NCBI GenBank assembly: GCA_013287375.1
Contig: JABDDX010000021.1
Span: forward strand, 1 to 34,378
DNA length: 34,378 nucleotides
Reading direction: 5' to 3'
From: Bacteroidota bacterium
Lineage (GTDB): Bacteria; Bacteroidota; Bacteroidia; Sphingobacteriales; Sphingobacteriaceae
In this document: positions 22,840-31,603 of the stretch, one piece after another
Layout: every line of letters starts with the position of its first letter
How positions within the stretch are numbered: position 1 is the stretch's first letter
Program-made: the position numbers and the translations under genes
The notes under the pieces: generated by a model
Database searches by the model: none
What the model saw: only the letters and a program-made list of their open reading frames with translations
What the model was told of the DNA's origin: nothing

Positions 22840-24381
22840 ATGAACATCAATATAAAACAAATCCTCCATCATTTACATATAAACGACATAAATGAGGCTT
22901 TTAGTACGGGCAGCAATTGGGGAAGCAGCGCCAATTCAGCTATAAAAGATGTATTATCTCCGGTTGATGGCAAGAAGATCGCATCAGTAAAATTCGCTAC
23001 CGACAGCGACTATAACCACGTTGTTGAAACCGCCGCAAAAGCTTTCAAAAACTGGCGTACTGTACCCGCGCCAAAGCGTGGCGAAATAGTTAGGGAGATT
23101 GGCGAATCCCTGCGTGCTAATAAGCATGAATTAGGCGCGTTGGTATCCTACGAGATGGGCAAAAGCTTACAGGAAGGTTACGGCGAAGTACAGGAAATGA
23201 TTGATATTGCTGATTTCGCGGTAGGGCAAAGTCGCCAGTTATATGGCTTAACCATGCATTCTGAAAGGCCTGAACACCGCATGTATGAGCAATATCATCC
23301 ATTGGGGATTATAGGGATCATCTCGGCATTTAACTTCCCGGTTGCGGTTTGGAGCTGGAATGCCATGCTGGCCTGGGTTTGTGGCGATGTTTGCATCTGG
23401 AAACCATCCGAAAAAACACCTTTAACGGCTATTGCCTGTCAGCATATCGCGCAGGCAGTGTTCAAAAAACATAATATAGAAGAAGGCGTATCATGCCTGG
23501 TTATTGGCGACCGTAATATTGGTGAACTGATGGCTAATGATACACGTGTGCCATTAATCTCAGCGACAGGATCAACCCGCATGGGTAAAGCTGTCGGCGC
23601 TGCGGTGGGAGCGAGATTGGGCAAAAGCTTGCTGGAATTGGGTGGCAATAATGCCATCATCATCAGTGAAAATGCTGATCTGGATACCTCGTTAGTTGGC
23701 GCTGTATTTGGTGCGGTAGGTACGGCCGGTCAACGTTGTACAAGTACCCGCAGGTTGATCATCCACGAAAGTGTTTATGATGCTTTTAAACAAAAGTTGG
23801 TGAACGCTTACAAACAGATCCGTATTGGTGATCCGCTGGATGAAAATAGTCATATGGGGCCGCTGATTGATCAGGATGCGGTGGCTTTATATCTGGATTC
23901 TATCGAGAAATGTAAAGCTGAAGGCGGCAAGTTTGTGGTAGAAGGCGGTAAACTGGAAGGCGCGCAATATACATCAGGTTGTTATGTAAAGCCTTGCATA
24001 GCCGAAGTGGAAAACAATTTTAAAATTGTGCAACATGAAACATTTGCCCCAATACTTTATCTAATCAGGTATACAACATTAGATGAGGCTATAGCGTTAC
24101 AGAACGGTGTTCCGCAAGGCTTATCTTCATCCATAATGACACTTAATTTGCGCGAGGCAGAACAATTTTTATCGAGCAGAGGTTCTGATTGCGGAATTGC
24201 CAACGTGAATATTGGTACATCAGGAGCAGAGATAGGCGGCGCATTCGGTGGTGAAAAGGATACAGGCGGTGGCCGCGAGTCAGGATCAGATGCATGGAAA
24301 GTTTATATGAGGCGACAAACCAACACCATAAACTATTCCACCAAAGCGCCATTGGCACAGGGAATTAAATTTGATTTGTAA
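22840..24381 (+). CDS. amaB: Aldehyde dehydrogenase, ALDH7 type (probable aminoadipate-semialdehyde dehydrogenase)
   Basis: From the ATG at 22840 the enzyme has 513 residues. Catalytic Cys300 ([13 protein letters not shown]), general base Glu266 (LLELGGNN), oxyanion Asn165 ([13 protein letters not shown]) and Lys188 (WKPSEKTP) are all present. The NAD loop is [35 protein letters not shown] and [17 protein letters not shown] are typical of antiquitin-type (ALDH7) enzymes, which oxidise alpha-aminoadipate semialdehyde in lysine breakdown. A TTG start at 22822 would add six residues but overlaps the -7 box. No other lysine catabolism gene is nearby, so the exact substrate is inferred. Confidence 0.92.
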   Translation: MNINIKQILHHLHINDINEAFSTGSNWGSSANSAIKDVLSPVDGKKIASVKFATDSDYNHVVETAAKAFKNWRTVPAPKRGEIVREIGESLRANKHELGALVSYEMGKSLQEGYGEVQEMIDIADFAVGQSRQLYGLTMHSERPEHRMYEQYHPLGIIGIISAFNFPVAVWSWNAMLAWVCGDVCIWKPSEKTPLTAIACQHIAQAVFKKHNIEEGVSCLVIGDRNIGELMANDTRVPLISATGSTRMGKAVGAAVGARLGKSLLELGGNNAIIISENADLDTSLVGAVFGAVGTAGQRCTSTRRLIIHESVYDAFKQKLVNAYKQIRIGDPLDENSHMGPLIDQDAVALYLDSIEKCKAEGGKFVVEGGKLEGAQYTSGCYVKPCIAEVENNFKIVQHETFAPILYLIRYTTLDEAIALQNGVPQGLSSSIMTLNLREAEQFLSSRGSDCGIANVNIGTSGAEIGGAFGGEKDTGGGRESGSDAWKVYMRRQTNTINYSTKAPLAQGIKFDL

Positions 24382-24387
24382 TTAATT

Positions 24388-24470
24388 GGTTGAATGGTTG
24401 ATTAAGTTAGATTGGGTTGATTGAGTTAAGAAAATCAACCACTCACTTAATCAACCACTCATCCACTCAA
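24388..24470. repeat. Palindromic repeat, family C (TTGATTAAG type)
   Basis: GAATGGTTGATTAAGT (24392-24407) pairs with 24445-24460 with one mismatch. Further GGTTGATT / AATCAACC pairs lie inside. It shares the TTGATTAAGT core with the element at 21134. It fills the gap between the dehydrogenase and subtilase genes. Confidence 0.7.
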
Positions 24471-24483
24471 CTAAATATAATTT

Positions 24484-26127
24484 ATGCAGAAATTTAGCAA
24501 GTATGTTTTTGGCGCTACGCTTTGCGGCGCTTTGTTAATGAGTTTTGGATCGATGGCACAAATGGCGCCGCCGGCACCACCGGCTGATCCGCCAAAAAAC
24601 TGGCATACTATGGATTTGAGTACCGATGGGTTTTTCGGTATCAGTTTAAACCAGGCTTACATATTTGTTAAAGGCAAAAAAAGTAAAACTGTAGTGGTTG
24701 CCACCATTGATAGTGGTATTGATACCGCGCAAAAAGACCTACAGGGTATACTTTGGGTAAATCCAAAGGAAATACCGGGAAATGGTATTGATGATGACGG
24801 CGATGGGTATGTAGATGATGTACATGGCTGGAACTTTTTAGGCGGTAAAAATGGCAAATGCGATTATACCGAAACTACCGAAGAGGTGCGCGAGTACGCC
24901 AAGCTTCAAGGCAAATACGCCAATTTAACTTCGGCACCTGTCGGGGATGAAAAAGAATATAATTATTGGTTGGTAGTTAAAGCTACACACGATTCAACCG
25001 TTAATAAATCATCTACAGAATTAAGCGAACTAAAACCGGAGATGAATGTGCTGATGATTACCAACGGGTATATTAAAAGCGCGCTTAAATTAGGCCCGGA
25101 TGCTACGTTTGATATTCATGATGTGGATAAAATACAAACTACTAACGATACCGTTAGCCGCAGCAAATATGTGTGGAACATGGTTTTAACGCAGGAGGGC
25201 GGTGGCTCTACAAATGCAAAAGTATTGAAGGATCTGAGTGAATACTTACAGAAGTTAAGCAACGATGTTAACCCGGATTTAAACTCCCGCAAGGAAATTG
25301 TAGGCGATAATCCGGATGTGATGGATGGCAAACCTTATGGTAACAACATCCTGAAATACCCTGATGCTTCGCACGGTACAGGCGTAGCCGGATTAATTGG
25401 CGCTAAACGTAATAACGGCTATGGTATTGATGGTGTGGCCGATAATGTGCGCATCATGTCGATAAAAGCCGTTCCTAATGGCGATGAGTATGATAAGGAT
25501 ATTGCCAATGCTATCCGTTTCGCGGTAGATCATGGCGCTAAGGTGATCAACATGAGCTTCGGCAAAAAAATATCACCACATAAAGACTGGGTTGATGCTG
25601 CCATAAAATATGCCGCTGACAAAGATGTGCTGCTGGTACAAGCATCAGGCAATGATAACCAAAACGTTGACGAAAAACCGGAATTCCCTAATAACCATTT
25701 CCTGGATGGAACTACCAGCGATAATTTAATCAGTGTTGATGCTTCTGCTTGGAAACAGGACACTACCCTGGCTGCAACCTTTACTAACTACGGAAAAAAT
25801 ACCGACCTGTTTGCTCCCGGTGTTAAAGTAACTTCTATTGATGAAGATGCGGAATTTAACACTGCAGATGGTACCAGCTTTGCATCGCCAATAACAGCAG
25901 GTATCGCAGCGCTGATATTGGAATACTATCCAAAACTAACCGCCGCGCAGGTAAAAGAAGCTATTTTAGCATCAGCAACTCCGCTAAAGGGCGTTATGGT
26001 TTACAAACCGGGAACACATGATCTGGTTGATTTTACAACCCTGTCAAAAACCGGCGGTGTGGTAAATGCATACAAAGCGTTAGAGATTGCCTCCAAGATG
26101 AAAGGCGAGCGCAAGAAAAATGACTAA
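24484..26127 (+). CDS. Secreted S8-family (subtilisin-like) peptidase
   Basis: The 547-residue protein has a signal peptide (MQKFSKYVFGATLCGALLMSF, cleavage near SMAQ) and a short proline-rich stretch. The catalytic triad is Asp76 (ATIDSGID), His297 (SHGTGVAGLIGA) and Ser465 (GTSFASPITAG), with oxyanion Asn390 (ASGNDNQ). About 220 residues separate the Asp and His motifs, against roughly 30 in subtilisin. The insert begins with a calcium-site-like GNGIDDDGDGYVDDVHGWNF and continues with a helical domain. No type IX secretion C-terminal domain is seen. Probably a periplasmic or secreted protease; substrate unknown. Confidence 0.94.
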   Translation: MQKFSKYVFGATLCGALLMSFGSMAQMAPPAPPADPPKNWHTMDLSTDGFFGISLNQAYIFVKGKKSKTVVVATIDSGIDTAQKDLQGILWVNPKEIPGNGIDDDGDGYVDDVHGWNFLGGKNGKCDYTETTEEVREYAKLQGKYANLTSAPVGDEKEYNYWLVVKATHDSTVNKSSTELSELKPEMNVLMITNGYIKSALKLGPDATFDIHDVDKIQTTNDTVSRSKYVWNMVLTQEGGGSTNAKVLKDLSEYLQKLSNDVNPDLNSRKEIVGDNPDVMDGKPYGNNILKYPDASHGTGVAGLIGAKRNNGYGIDGVADNVRIMSIKAVPNGDEYDKDIANAIRFAVDHGAKVINMSFGKKISPHKDWVDAAIKYAADKDVLLVQASGNDNQNVDEKPEFPNNHFLDGTTSDNLISVDASAWKQDTTLAATFTNYGKNTDLFAPGVKVTSIDEDAEFNTADGTSFASPITAGIAALILEYYPKLTAAQVKEAILASATPLKGVMVYKPGTHDLVDFTTLSKTGGVVNAYKALEIASKMKGERKKND

Positions 26128-26138
26128 ATAGAGATTTA

Positions 26139-26170
26139 AACTTACGAGGTTTTTAAAAACTTCGTAAGTT
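26139..26170 (+). terminator. First hairpin after the subtilase gene
   Basis: AACTTACGAGGTTTT pairs with AAAACTTCGTAAGTT (one G-T pair) with almost no loop, followed by TCTTATT. It lies 11 bp past the stop codon. Confidence 0.6.
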
Positions 26171-26187
26171 TCTTATTGAATAGAAAA

Positions 26188-26226
26188 GAAGCCTGCAAAG
26201 TGTCACTTTGCAGGCTTCTCTTTTTT
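26188..26226 (+). terminator. Strong terminator after the subtilase gene
   Basis: GAAGCCTGCAAAGTG / CACTTTGCAGGCTTC (26188-26202 with 26204-26218) is a perfect 15-bp inverted repeat followed by TCTTTTTT. It backs up the hairpin 18 bp upstream. Confidence 0.88.
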
Positions 26227-26298
26227 GCCATTCTGAGCAGCGCAGAATCAGTAAAGTAGTTTACACCCTACAGATTCTTCGCTATGCTCAGAATGACA
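26226..26298. repeat. Degenerate family A palindrome
   Basis: TGCCATTCTGAGCA-GCGCAGAATCAGTA at the left pairs with TACAGATTCTTCGC...GAATGACA at the right with a 3-nt deletion and a few changes. The right arm is nearly identical to that of the 11931 copy. It lies between convergent genes. Confidence 0.85.
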
Positions 26299-26303
26299 GG
26301 GAA

Positions 26304-27149
26304 TTATTGATTGTTAAAAAGATAATCCAGTACAGTGCCCGGTTTGTGTGCCGCTTTGTTATTATATTTCCAGGTGAGTTTATAAAGTGGGGCTATTTTG
26401 TTATCTATTTCCTGTTTAACCTCAGCACTCATTGGTGCTAATAAGCCAGTCATCTGTATCCGGTGCGGTATATCGGCGCTAATTTTCGGGGTGATGTCCC
26501 ATAAATCACGAAACTCTTTTATCCGCAGATAAAGGTTGGTGAACATATAATGAAACCAAAAATAAGGGTACACTTTTAATGTATTAGTTACAAAAGCGCT
26601 GAACCACACTTGGGTATTTAATTTTTGCAGTCTCTTGTTCAAAAACTTCCAACCAGAATTTTCAATAAATTTAAGATTGGGGTTTTCCTGCCAATATAAA
26701 TTTACCATGTTTTGGTACGTGCTGGCTATGTAATTATACTTGTTACAGGCAATAAACCAACTCGATAGCATCCGGTCGGGTCCCGGCCTGTCAAAAGCAA
26801 AAAAGCCGGATTGCATATTATCATACAACCAATCATCCAAAGGCTTCATACAAAAACAGGTAGCATCAACCCATATGCCACCGTGTTTAGCCAGTAAATT
26901 TATTCGCAGAATATCTGACAAGGCTTGTTTGGTTACCCCATCAGCAAATGCAGGAATATATTCGCCGATACTCTGTTCATCTAACAAAATAAGCTCCCAA
27001 TCGGGGTTGTGTTTAACCCAGGAATCATAACATTTTTTAACTACTAAAGGCGCGTTATCAAGCCCTTGCAGCCATAAAAACCATATTTTTTTAGGTAGAT
27101 TATTGTCCAATTTGGGTAAAATTTTGTGTGCTAATATATAAAAAATCAA
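26304..27149 (-). CDS. Capsular polysaccharide synthesis-type glycosyltransferase (Caps_synth)
   Basis: This 281-residue protein matches the Caps_synth/OCH1-like group. It has KKIWFLWLQGLDNAPLVVKK (20-39, the usual entry strand), then NPDWELILLDEQ. The donor-binding region is ALSDILRINLLAKHGGIWVDAT (about 76-97, in which Ser78-Asp79, Arg82 and the DxD-like Asp95-Ala-Thr are the conserved points). It should transfer a sugar from a nucleotide sugar to a surface glycan in the cytoplasm. It has no neighbouring glycan genes, so it is an orphan rather than part of a capsule cluster. There is no cleavable signal peptide. Confidence 0.85.
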   Translation of the reverse strand: MIFYILAHKILPKLDNNLPKKIWFLWLQGLDNAPLVVKKCYDSWVKHNPDWELILLDEQSIGEYIPAFADGVTKQALSDILRINLLAKHGGIWVDATCFCMKPLDDWLYDNMQSGFFAFDRPGPDRMLSSWFIACNKYNYIASTYQNMVNLYWQENPNLKFIENSGWKFLNKRLQKLNTQVWFSAFVTNTLKVYPYFWFHYMFTNLYLRIKEFRDLWDITPKISADIPHRIQMTGLLAPMSAEVKQEIDNKIAPLYKLTWKYNNKAAHKPGTVLDYLFNNQ

Positions 27150-27278
27150 GTCGCTGTGATTGTCAGTAACGAAGTAAGCGCAAGGGAAAATAGCCGTCTT
27201 ATGTGGTTCGTAATTGCTTTGTTACTTACAACAACATAATGTGTATCAAATAAAAAAATCAATACCCACCACCACTAA

Positions 27279-27308
27279 TTGTTTTTAACACATCATTCCC
27301 TATATTTG
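27279..27308 (+). promoter_or_regulatory. Promoter of the PDH E1 beta gene
   Basis: TTG (27279-27281), then 19 nt, then TATATTTG (27301-27308). This is the best match to the TTG-N19-21-TAnnTTTG layout in the window. The start codon at 27333 is 24 nt further on. Confidence 0.75.
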
Positions 27309-27332
27309 CGCCGTTAAATTTTTTTTAATAAG

Positions 27333-28316
27333 ATGAGAGAAATACAATTCAGAGAAGCGCTTCGTGAAGCAATGCAAGAAGAGATGCGCAACGATCAAAA
27401 CATATACCTTATGGGTGAAGAGGTTGCCGAATACAATGGCGCCTATAAAGTGAGCCAGGGTATGCTGGATGAATTTGGCGCGAAACGCGTTATTGATACT
27501 CCTATCTCTGAATTGGGTTTCGCGGGTATCGGTATAGGTTCGGCTATGAATGGCCTGCGTCCTATCATCGAGTTCATGACCTTTAACTTTTCATTGGTAG
27601 CTATCGATCAGATCATCAACGGTGCGGCTAAAATCATGTCGATGAGTGGTGGCCAGTTCTCAGTGCCTATCGTATTCCGTGGCCCAACAGGTAACGCGGG
27701 TATGCTAAGCTCACAGCACAGCCAGTGCTTCGAAAACTGGTATGCTAACTGCCCGGGATTAAAAGTGGTTGTTCCATCAAACCCTTATGATGCGAAAGGC
27801 TTATTAAAATCAGCTATTATTGATCCGGATCCTGTAATTTTCATGGAGTCAGAATTAATGTATGGCGATAAAGGTGAAGTGCCTGAAGAAACTTACTATG
27901 TTGAAATAGGTAAAGCTAAAGTTGTTACTGAAGGCACTGATGTAACTTTGGTAGGCTTTGGTAAAATAATGAAAGTAGTTATCGCTGCTGCTGCCGAACT
28001 TGCAAAAGAAGGTATCCATGCAGAAGTAATTGACTTACGTACTGTTCGCCCTATCGATTATGAAACTGTGATCAATTCAGTTAAAAAAACTAACCGTTTG
28101 GTAATAGTTGAAGAAAGCTGGCCTTTAGGTTCAATTGCTACCGAGGTTGCGTTCAAAGTACAAAAAGACGCGTTTGATTATCTTGATGCCCCGGTATTGC
28201 GCATCATGGGTGGCGACGTACCATTGCCTTATGCTCCTACTTTAATCCAGGAATACCTGCCAAACCCTGAAAGGGTGATTAAAGCGGTAAAAGAAGTTAT
28301 GTACGTAACTAAATAA
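27333..28316 (+). CDS. pdhB: Pyruvate dehydrogenase E1 component, beta subunit
   Basis: This 327-residue protein begins REIQFREALREAMQEEMRND, followed by MGEEVAEYNGAYKVSQG (TPP-contact Glu30) and the transketolase-type pyrimidine-binding domain (GFAGIGIGSAMNGLRPIIEF). The C-terminal transketolase domain (about 200-325, with VEESWPLGSIATEVA) follows. With the alpha subunit it decarboxylates pyruvate and loads acetyl groups onto E2. The alpha subunit is not in this window, so the complex is split in this genome. A 2-oxoisovalerate dehydrogenase beta subunit is the alternative, but the sequence is closer to PdhB of Bacteroidota. Confidence 0.93.
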   Translation: MREIQFREALREAMQEEMRNDQNIYLMGEEVAEYNGAYKVSQGMLDEFGAKRVIDTPISELGFAGIGIGSAMNGLRPIIEFMTFNFSLVAIDQIINGAAKIMSMSGGQFSVPIVFRGPTGNAGMLSSQHSQCFENWYANCPGLKVVVPSNPYDAKGLLKSAIIDPDPVIFMESELMYGDKGEVPEETYYVEIGKAKVVTEGTDVTLVGFGKIMKVVIAAAAELAKEGIHAEVIDLRTVRPIDYETVINSVKKTNRLVIVEESWPLGSIATEVAFKVQKDAFDYLDAPVLRIMGGDVPLPYAPTLIQEYLPNPERVIKAVKEVMYVTK

Positions 28317-28361
28317 TTTGCCCTAATACTTTCCCGAAAGGGAGAAAATATATACAAAACG

Positions 28362-28390
28362 AAGCCTGCTATATGCAGGCTTTATTGTTT
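28362..28390 (+). terminator. Terminator of pdhB
   Basis: AAGCCTGC (28362-28369) pairs with GCAGGCTT (28375-28382) around a 5-nt loop, followed by TATTGTTT. Confidence 0.75.
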
Positions 28391-28413
28391 ATATAAAATA
28401 TTCTTCGTGGACT

Positions 28414-28505
28414 TTGTTATTCTGAGCGGAGCGAAGAACCTTCTTCGATTGGCAAAGTACGCTATGCATGATTTCGAAGATTCTTCGCTCCGCTCAGAAT
28501 GACAA
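28414..28505. repeat. Palindromic repeat, family A
   Basis: TTGTTATTCTGAGCGGAGCG... (from 28414) pairs with 28474-28505 over about 30 bp with a few mismatches. GCGGAGCGAAGAA versus TTCTTCGCTCCGC keeps pairing in a core that differs from the 11931 and 17748 copies. It lies between convergent genes. Confidence 0.88.
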
Positions 28506-28525
28506 GGGGGTATTGGCAACATGAA

Positions 28526-29383
28526 CTATCCTAATATCTCCAGCAACTCATTCAACTCAGCAACCTTTTCCGGCGAGCCGAGATGCTCATAAGCACTAAT
28601 TAAATTGCGCAATACCCTTTTAATGATCTCAGTATTAGAGCAGGGTTCATAAAATTGCTTGTCGTACTTCACATTCAGCTGTTTCAAAAACATATCCACA
28701 TCTCTACGGCCAAAAATAAGACCCTTATTAAAGGCATTAATATAAAACAGCACGCCGCCTTCAAATTCGCTTTGTCGGCTTTCGTCCATATAGGCCAAAA
28801 TAAAATGCTGTGGCAGGTTTACACCATAAACAGGTATATCCAGTTTTTGGGCGATAATGGAATAGATAATAGCCAGTAAGGAATGGTTGCCTTTCTTAGT
28901 TTCCAAAACCTGGCTCAAATAACTGTTTTGCGGGTCGAGGTGATTGGCGGTATTGCCACTGAACCCATAAATACTATAAAATACGTGGTTGATCAATTTG
29001 ATCTGTTCAGGCGGGCTCGACTCGTTCATCATCTGAATCCAAATATCCCGTTTAATAGCTTCTATCTGGTTAATTACCTTCTGCTCGTCCAGATCAGGGT
29101 ATTGATAGCGGTTGATGACCAGTGTACCCTGCAACAGGTCAAAAGCACCGCTATGCTGCCACAGGCGCAAGTCATTCTTTAAAATATCAAATTGAATTTC
29201 GTGTACCAGATTAGCTATGCGTTCCTGTTGGATAGGGTCAAATGCTTCGCCAAAGGCGTTTTCCAGGTAATTGATCACTTCACTACCATACGACAACAAT
29301 TTTTCGTGCACATGGTTATATATTTCCTGGTCGGGATCGTCCAGCAAGCGTATCAGTGAATTTACCTCTGTTTCATTTATCAT
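28526..29383 (-). CDS. SirB1/transglutaminase-like superfamily protein
   Basis: The 285-residue protein has the Transglut_core2 (SirB1-type) region at about 95-230. The typical stretch is KKGNHSLLAIIYSIIAQKLDIPVYGVNLPQHFILAY (about 163-198), in which the first position of the usual catalytic Cys-His-Asp set is not an obvious cysteine. The N-terminal about 90 residues are helical with HEAT-like character (EVNSLIRLLDDPDQEIYNHV). The family is widespread; catalytic activity is uncertain. No signal peptide. The gene is divergent from the methyltransferase gene across 41 bp. Confidence 0.85.
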   Translation of the reverse strand: MINETEVNSLIRLLDDPDQEIYNHVHEKLLSYGSEVINYLENAFGEAFDPIQQERIANLVHEIQFDILKNDLRLWQHSGAFDLLQGTLVINRYQYPDLDEQKVINQIEAIKRDIWIQMMNESSPPEQIKLINHVFYSIYGFSGNTANHLDPQNSYLSQVLETKKGNHSLLAIIYSIIAQKLDIPVYGVNLPQHFILAYMDESRQSEFEGGVLFYINAFNKGLIFGRRDVDMFLKQLNVKYDKQFYEPCSNTEIIKRVLRNLISAYEHLGSPEKVAELNELLEILG

Positions 29384-29424
29384 GCTTAATGCTAAAATAC
29401 TAAAGTTTATATATTTTTACAACC

Positions 29425-30210
29425 ATGTTCAATATAAGGTTTGCTAAAGATTATCTTTCGCATCGTTTCCACGCTAAAAGCCGTCACGGCACTCATTCCC
29501 CCTTTGTATATCGACTGGTTGATGCTATTATTTACGATAAATCACCCAAAAAAGTATATACCGAAGTTGAAAGCATCCGCCAAGAATTACTTACTGATGA
29601 CAACACCATCACCATTCTGGATTTAGGCGCGGGTTCGCATGTAAATAACAATCGCCAGAAGAAAATAAGCGATATAGCCGCCCATGCACTTAAACCACCT
29701 AAGATGGCGCAACTGCTATATCGTCTGGTAGCTGACCTGCAACCGAAAAATATTATAGAACTGGGTACCTGCCTTGGTGTAACCAGCATCTACCTGCAAA
29801 AAGCCGTACCGAAAGCCACGGTATATACGCTTGAAGGCTCACCGGAAACTGCCGCGGTTGCGCAAGCGACATTTGATAAAGCCTGTTTAAATAAGATTGA
29901 ACTGGTTATAGGTAATTTTGATGACACGCTGCCCGGTATCATCAATAGCTTAGATAAACTGGATTTTATGTTTGTAGATGGTAACCATCAAAAAGATGCT
30001 ACCCTGAAATACTTCAACTGGTGCCTGCCGAAAGTACATGAAGATACGATGCTGATCTTCGACGATATTTATTGGAGCGAAGGCATGAAAGAAGCCTGGG
30101 CTGAGATAAAAGCGCATCCGCAGGTAAAAGTAACTGTTGATCTGTTTTGGATAGGATTAGTATTCTTTAAATCAGGGCAGGCGAAGGAAGATTTTTTGAT
30201 AAAGATATAA
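29425..30210 (+). CDS. SAM-dependent methyltransferase (class I, O-methyltransferase-like)
   Basis: This 261-residue protein has a Rossmann SAM-binding core: IIELGTCLGVTSIYLQK (110-126, motif I), YTLEGSPETAAVA (134-146, acidic ribose contact Glu137), LDFMFVDGNHQKDATLKYF (179-197) and MLIFDDIYWSEGMKEAW (209-225). The FVDGNH and DDIYW motifs resemble catechol-type O-methyltransferases, where acidic residues hold a metal ion. The N-terminal about 100 residues (with AKSRHGTHSPFVYRLVDAII) are conserved in Bacteroidota members. The substrate is unknown. Confidence 0.88.
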   Translation: MFNIRFAKDYLSHRFHAKSRHGTHSPFVYRLVDAIIYDKSPKKVYTEVESIRQELLTDDNTITILDLGAGSHVNNNRQKKISDIAAHALKPPKMAQLLYRLVADLQPKNIIELGTCLGVTSIYLQKAVPKATVYTLEGSPETAAVAQATFDKACLNKIELVIGNFDDTLPGIINSLDKLDFMFVDGNHQKDATLKYFNWCLPKVHEDTMLIFDDIYWSEGMKEAWAEIKAHPQVKVTVDLFWIGLVFFKSGQAKEDFLIKI

Positions 30211-30297
30211 CCGTTGATTAAGATGATTTTTAGATTTCGTTGATGTCTTATTGAATTCATCAGCGAAATCACTTAATCAATAAAATCAGCGGTCTAA
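30211..30297. repeat. Imperfect palindrome between convergent genes
   Basis: CCGTTGATTAAGATGATTTT... pairs imperfectly with ...ACTTAATCAATAAAATCAGCGG; the inner stem GATTTCGTTGATG / CATCAGCGAAATC has one G-T pair. It shares TTGATTAAG with family C. Its right end touches the stop of the beta-barrel gene, so it may serve as a shared terminator. Confidence 0.65.
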
Positions 30298-31445
30298 AAT
30301 GCTTCCCCTAACGCTATATAAAATCCTTGCTCCCTTGGCTCACCCGCAGGTTTTTCGCCAAAGCCGTAATCAGCACGGATGCTTAGACCTTTTTCTATGT
30401 CGAAAAAGTAACGTAGTCCGCCACCATAGTTAGGCTTCAGCTGACTTGCGCTGAATGCGCTATTCGCCACTTCACCTGTTCCTAAAAATCCAACAGCACC
30501 AAAGCGTTCGGTAAAACGATAGCGCAATTCGGCTTGTCCGGCTATTAGATTACGGTCGCGGTAGCGGCCGGTGTAGTAACCACGCATCAGGGCGTCGTTA
30601 CCAAGTTGTGGTAATAAATAAAAAGGAGATGCGCCGCCAATCAAGCTTTGCTCTTTAACATCCAACCCTAAAACCAGTTTCTTTTGCAGCAGAAAGAATT
30701 GCGAATAATCAAAGTTGAAAAATCCACCGGTATAACCACTGTTACTATAAACTCCTTGTATTAAATTTAAATAAGTGTTTACAATAATTCCTTTAGTAGT
30801 ATAGGTGTTGTTATTACGGCTATCAAAAGTTAAAACCGGGCCGCCGGTAAGGTTTGAGCCACCGCTTGGATCTTGAATTGCAGGATCGTTTTTTAATATT
30901 GTGTTTTCGTTCTGTGGGTCAGCATGGTAATAATATTTAAAGCCACCGGCATTAAAACCCGCGTAAAAATATTTTGCAATTAATGCTTGTGCAGTAATAA
31001 TAACTCGTGTGCGTTTCTCATCAACCAGTTCCTCATCTGCTTTTTTGGTGTTGTTACCTATTCCGTAAAAATCAAAAGGAAAATTGTAAAAACTCATATT
31101 GGCAGTGTAATGCCAGGTGTTTTGCGGCTCCCAATAACTGGCATTAAGGCTTACCTTTTCCTGCGCTTTAGTAGTCAGGCTGGCATAACCATATATACTG
31201 GATACGCGCGTAACACTATGCTTTACCGTATCGGTATAAAAAGAAAATAAGGAGGCTCCGCCAAATTCAAACCCCGTTTCGGGCGATGACGCAATCGCGG
31301 GTACCACAACAAAATTGCTTTTCTTAGTACTATCCTTATCCAAATACATCTTCCGGAAGAATTTCTTAGCAAAGCTTTCCTGGGCAAATAATGGCTGACA
31401 AGCGCTTAAAGTGAGTATAAGTAATAGTGTAAGATATTTCTTCAT
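30294..31445 (-). CDS. Outer-membrane beta-barrel protein, surface-antigen (BamA/TamA C-terminal) type
   Basis: The 383-residue protein has a signal peptide (MKKYLTLLLILTLSACQPLFA, cleavage before QES; LSAC could alternatively be a lipobox). The rest is alternating beta strands: VVVPAIASSPETGFEFGG, GPVLTFDSRNNNTYTTKG and DALMRGYYTGRYRDRNLIAG, with GGLRYFFDIEKGLSIRADYG near the end. DALMRGYYTGRYRDRN is the Bac_surface_Ag equivalent of the VRGF loop, and the C-terminal Phe (ALGEAF) is typical for BAM substrates. No POTRA domains are present, so it is probably a barrel-only relative, with unknown cargo. Confidence 0.9.
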   Translation of the reverse strand: MKKYLTLLLILTLSACQPLFAQESFAKKFFRKMYLDKDSTKKSNFVVVPAIASSPETGFEFGGASLFSFYTDTVKHSVTRVSSIYGYASLTTKAQEKVSLNASYWEPQNTWHYTANMSFYNFPFDFYGIGNNTKKADEELVDEKRTRVIITAQALIAKYFYAGFNAGGFKYYYHADPQNENTILKNDPAIQDPSGGSNLTGGPVLTFDSRNNNTYTTKGIIVNTYLNLIQGVYSNSGYTGGFFNFDYSQFFLLQKKLVLGLDVKEQSLIGGASPFYLLPQLGNDALMRGYYTGRYRDRNLIAGQAELRYRFTERFGAVGFLGTGEVANSAFSASQLKPNYGGGLRYFFDIEKGLSIRADYGFGEKPAGEPREQGFYIALGEAF

Positions 31446-31455
31446 AGAGGGTTTT

Positions 31456-31463
31456 CAAAGATA
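31456..31463 (-). promoter_or_regulatory. -7 box of the surface-antigen barrel gene
   Basis: TATCTTTG on the minus strand matches TAnnTTTG, 10 nt before the start codon at 31445. Confidence 0.55.
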
Positions 31464-31603
31464 GAATTTTTTTCACGCCGACACTTTTTCAACGTATTAG
31501 AAAATTATTAGAAGTATTAACCGTTGCACGATTTACCTGCAATTAATTAAAATCAATACCTTCATCACCATAAACCGGTATAAGCCAATACACTTTAATA
31601 ACG

